Source: JBQCEE01 sp051960575 (lineage in GTDB: Bacteria; Actinomycetota; Actinomycetes; Mycobacteriales; Jatrophihabitantaceae). Taken from it: 8,722 bases of DNA. The stretch covers positions 1-8,722 of the forward strand of contig NZ_JBQCEE010000363.1 of NCBI RefSeq assembly GCF_051960575.1. Reading direction: 5' to 3'. The notes under the pieces were generated by a model. It was not told the origin of the DNA, made no database searches, and saw nothing but the letters and a program-made list of their open reading frames with translations. This document shows, one piece after another, positions 6,785 through 8,722 of the stretch (its first letter is position 1; every line of letters begins with the position of its first letter). Made by a program: the position numbers and the translations under genes.

Positions 6785-6818
6785 CTGCGCCGACGTCCGG
6801 GCCGCTGCGCCGACCTCC
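6784..6818 (+). repeat. Direct repeat in the divergent monooxygenase/sulfatase promoter region
   Basis: GCTGCGCCGACGTCC (6784-6798) recurs as GCTGCGCCGACCTCC (6804-6818), with one mismatch in 15 and a 20-bp period, close to two helical turns. It lies within the only 87 bp separating two divergent genes, so it could be a pair of binding sites for a regulator of one or both. The rest of the interval shows no clear promoter for the sulfatase gene. Chance similarity in G+C-rich DNA is possible. Confidence 0.4.
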
Positions 6819-6859
6819 CCCGGGACCTTCGGCGCGTCAAGATCAAGACCGGGACGTCG

Positions 6860-8722
6860 ATGGGGAACGTCGTGCTCCAACATCATCACCGGTCGCGGCG
6901 CGGCTCGTCCATCGGTCTGCTCGCGGTCGCCGCGGCGGTCACCGCCGGCCTGTTCGGCGCGGCCGACCGGTCGTCGGCCACCGTCACGCCGCCCGCCTCG
7001 CACCGCCCGAACGTCGTCTTCGTGCTCACCGACGACCTGTCGACCAACCTGCTGCCGTACATGCCCCATGTGCAGGCGCTCGCCCGGCGCGGCATGAGCT
7101 TCAGCAACTACACGGTGACCGACTCGCTGTGCTGCCCGTCGCGCACCTCGATCCTCACCGGCGAGTTCCCGCACGACAGCGGCGTGTTCCTGAACGACGG
7201 CCCCGAGGGCGGGTTCCCCGCCTTCCAGCGTCGGCAGGACTACGCCAGGACCTTCGCGGTGTCGCTGCAGCGGGCGGGCTACCGCACCGGCTTCATGGGG
7301 AAGTACCTGAACGGGTACTCGGCGCTGACCCGGGACGGGACGATGCCGACCTCGGCCCCGTCCTCCTCGCCGACCTCGGCCCCGACGTCCGTGCCCACCC
7401 CGACGCCGAGCGCGTCCCCGTCCGACAGCCCGTCCCCGTCCGACAGCCCGTCCCCGTCTGACAGCGCAGCTCCGCTCGCGCAGCCCCGCAGCCAGGCCTA
7501 CGTCCCCCCGGGCTGGACGACCTGGGTCGGCGTCGGCAACGGGTACTCAGAGTTCAACTACACCTACGCCTACAACCACACGATCCTGCGCCGCGGTCAC
7601 ACGCCGGCCGACTACGGCGTGAACGTGTTGCGTGACTACGCCCAGCGCTTCATCACCGGCTCGGCGAAGGCCCACGACCCGTTCCTGCTCGAGGTCGCGC
7701 CGTTCAACCCGCACCTGCCCTCGACTCCGGCGTTCCGCGACCGCACGCTGTTCCCGCGGCTGACCGCGCCGCACACGGCCGCCTTCGGCACGGTGCCGAG
7801 CGACCCGGTGGCGTGGGAGGCGTGGCACCTCACGCACCCGCTGACCGCCGCCGACCGCTCGGCGATCGACCAGCAGTTCCGGCTGCGGGCCCAGGCCGTG
7901 CAGTCCGTCGACCGCATGGTCGGTGACCTCGAGGCCACCCTCGCCGCCACGAAGCAACTGGCGAACACGGTGTTCGTCTTCAGCAGCGACAACGGCTACC
8001 ACATGGGCGAGCACTCGCTCATGCCCGGCAAGCTCTCGGCGTTCGACACCGACGTGAACGTGCCGCTCATCGTCGCGGGCCCCGGCATCCCGGCCGGCCG
8101 CGTGAGCCGGGCGGTCGTCGAGAACATCGACCTCGCGCCCACCTTCGAGCAGCTCGCGGGCGTGCGCGCGCCGCACACCGTCGACGGCACCAGCCTGGTC
8201 GGACTGCTGCACGGCGGTTCGGCGGCGACCTGGCGCACGGCCGCGGTGGTCGAGCACCATGGCGCGGACTTCGTGCTGTATCGCGACGACCCCGACCGGC
8301 AGTCGATCCACGCCGGCGCCATCCCCACCTACGACGCGCTGCGGACCGCGCGCTTCACCTACGTCCGGTACCAGGACGGTGAGCGTGAGTACTACGACCG
8401 GGTGCGCGATCCGGCCGAGGTCCACAACGTCGCCGGGTCACTCCCGTCCGCACGCGTCGCGGCACTCGACAGCGAGCTGGACGCGATCACCGCCTGCCAC
8501 GGCGCCACGTCGTGCTGGGCTGCGAGCCGTCCCGCGGCGGCGCCCGCCCGGGGGCAGGACTGGCGACGCCCCGAGTCGACGTCGGAGAGCCAGAACCCTC
8601 CGGCGGCCACCTCGTCCACCCCAGAGCGCACGGTCGACACCCCGGCCACCCGCCCGTCCCTGCCGGCCTGGGGGAGTGGCGCTCCCCGCGCTGCCCGGCG
8701 CACGCCGGCCCCGACGACGGGA
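6860..8722 (+). CDS. Exported sulfatase, N-acetylglucosamine-6-sulfatase type; 3' end outside window
   Basis: The frame is open for 621 codons and has no stop at the window end. An N-terminal signal peptide (about 1-40; basic HHHRSRRG, then a hydrophobic LLAVAAAVTAGLF core, cleavage possibly after A40) implies export; the RR pair fits the Tat consensus only weakly. The catalytic domain runs from about 49 to 553. The calcium ligands are expected at D57/D58 and D377/N378 (SSDNGYHMGEH). CCPSRTSILTG (91-101) contains the CxPxR signature whose Cys91 is converted to formylglycine. GKYLNGY (147-153) and K391 complete the active-site pattern. The YVPPGW, NIDLAPT and terminal CHGATSCW motifs recall human GNS, so hydrolysis of a sugar sulfate ester is likely; substrate unproven. 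Two oddities are a Ser/Pro/Thr-rich insert at about 158-208, and a low-complexity tail from 554. GTG at 6872 is an alternative start with a GGGGAA upstream. The formylglycine-generating enzyme must be encoded elsewhere. Confidence 0.9.
   Translation, partial: MGNVVLQHHHRSRRGSSIGLLAVAAAVTAGLFGAADRSSATVTPPASHRPNVVFVLTDDLSTNLLPYMPHVQALARRGMSFSNYTVTDSLCCPSRTSILTGEFPHDSGVFLNDGPEGGFPAFQRRQDYARTFAVSLQRAGYRTGFMGKYLNGYSALTRDGTMPTSAPSSSPTSAPTSVPTPTPSASPSDSPSPSDSPSPSDSAAPLAQPRSQAYVPPGWTTWVGVGNGYSEFNYTYAYNHTILRRGHTPADYGVNVLRDYAQRFITGSAKAHDPFLLEVAPFNPHLPSTPAFRDRTLFPRLTAPHTAAFGTVPSDPVAWEAWHLTHPLTAADRSAIDQQFRLRAQAVQSVDRMVGDLEATLAATKQLANTVFVFSSDNGYHMGEHSLMPGKLSAFDTDVNVPLIVAGPGIPAGRVSRAVVENIDLAPTFEQLAGVRAPHTVDGTSLVGLLHGGSAATWRTAAVVEHHGADFVLYRDDPDRQSIHAGAIPTYDALRTARFTYVRYQDGEREYYDRVRDPAEVHNVAGSLPSARVAALDSELDAITACHGATSCWAASRPAAAPARGQDWRRPESTSESQNPPAATSSTPERTVDTPATRPSLPAWGSGAPRAARRTPAPTTG
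7346..7384 (+). repeat. 15-bp repeat pair inside the sulfatase insert
   Basis: CCGACCTCGGCCCCG occurs at 7346-7360 and again, identical, at 7370-7384. It codes for PTSAP twice in the Ser/Pro-rich insert, and probably arose by slippage or local duplication. Confidence 0.7.
7415..7465 (+). repeat. 18-bp tandem repeat inside the sulfatase gene
   Basis: The unit TCCCCGTCCGACAGCCCG runs at 7415-7432 and 7433-7450, then a partial third copy to 7465 with one C-to-T change. It encodes SPSDSP repeats in frame. Unit length is a multiple of three, so copy-number changes would not break the reading frame. Confidence 0.85.

Noticed and set aside
6773..7174. Upstream extension of the monooxygenase frame giving 626 residues
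   Set aside because: It overlaps the sulfatase signal peptide and the catalytic cysteine region on the other strand, and adds Arg-rich filler before the FAD-binding loop.
7346..7465. Short regularly spaced repeats that could suggest a CRISPR array
   Set aside because: They are in-frame tandem codon repeats for Ser/Pro/Asp with no unique spacers.

Overview
The window is very G+C-rich chromosomal DNA from a high-GC actinomycete. G/C dominates third codon positions, GTG starts are common, one start fits a leaderless transcript, and the window carries a DUF222 (13E12-type) gene with a mycobacterial-type SOS box. The genus cannot be told from the sequence. I see no rRNA, tRNA, CRISPR array, insertion sequence or integrase.

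Layout. (1) Positions 1-374, minus strand: N-terminal part of a DUF222/13E12-family gene that leaves the window. Its promoter lies in the preceding ~35 bp. A LexA/SOS-like palindrome fills the 17-bp spacer between the -35 and -10 boxes, and the start codon sits at the predicted transcription start. (2) Positions 481-4059, minus strand: a 1192-residue SNF2-type helicase. It matches the helicase half of the 'N12-class' adenine methylase/helicase proteins of phages and plasmids, but the methyltransferase half is missing. A stem-loop with a short T tract separates it from the DUF222 gene. (3) Positions 4060-4179: a 120-bp divergent intergenic region with two adjacent imperfect dyads, one covering the helicase start codon. 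(4) Positions 4180-5297, plus strand: a two-gene operon joined by an ATGA overlap, coding for a small four-helix membrane protein and a CBS-CBS-BON protein. (5) Positions 5294-6772, minus strand: a type I Baeyer-Villiger-like flavin monooxygenase, tail to tail with the CBS gene and sharing 4 bp with it. (6) Positions 6773-6859: an 87-bp divergent region with a 15-bp direct repeat at 20-bp period. (7) Positions 6860-8722, plus strand: an exported sulfatase of the N-acetylglucosamine-6-sulfatase type. It has a Ser/Pro-rich insert inside the catalytic domain and a low-complexity C-terminal tail still open at the window end.

How the genes relate. The left part (DUF222 plus helicase) looks like DNA-metabolism or mobile-element-derived cargo, and the SOS-like site points to DNA-damage control of the DUF222 gene. 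The CBS-BON/membrane pair is a plausible two-component envelope sensor: adenine-nucleotide binding by CBS, membrane-facing BON, and a translationally coupled membrane partner. The monooxygenase and sulfatase are ordinary accessory metabolism (ketone oxidation, sulfate-ester hydrolysis) transcribed divergently. The least ordinary items are the methylase-less N12-type helicase with an altered motif VI, the SOS-like promoter, and the disordered insert in the sulfatase.
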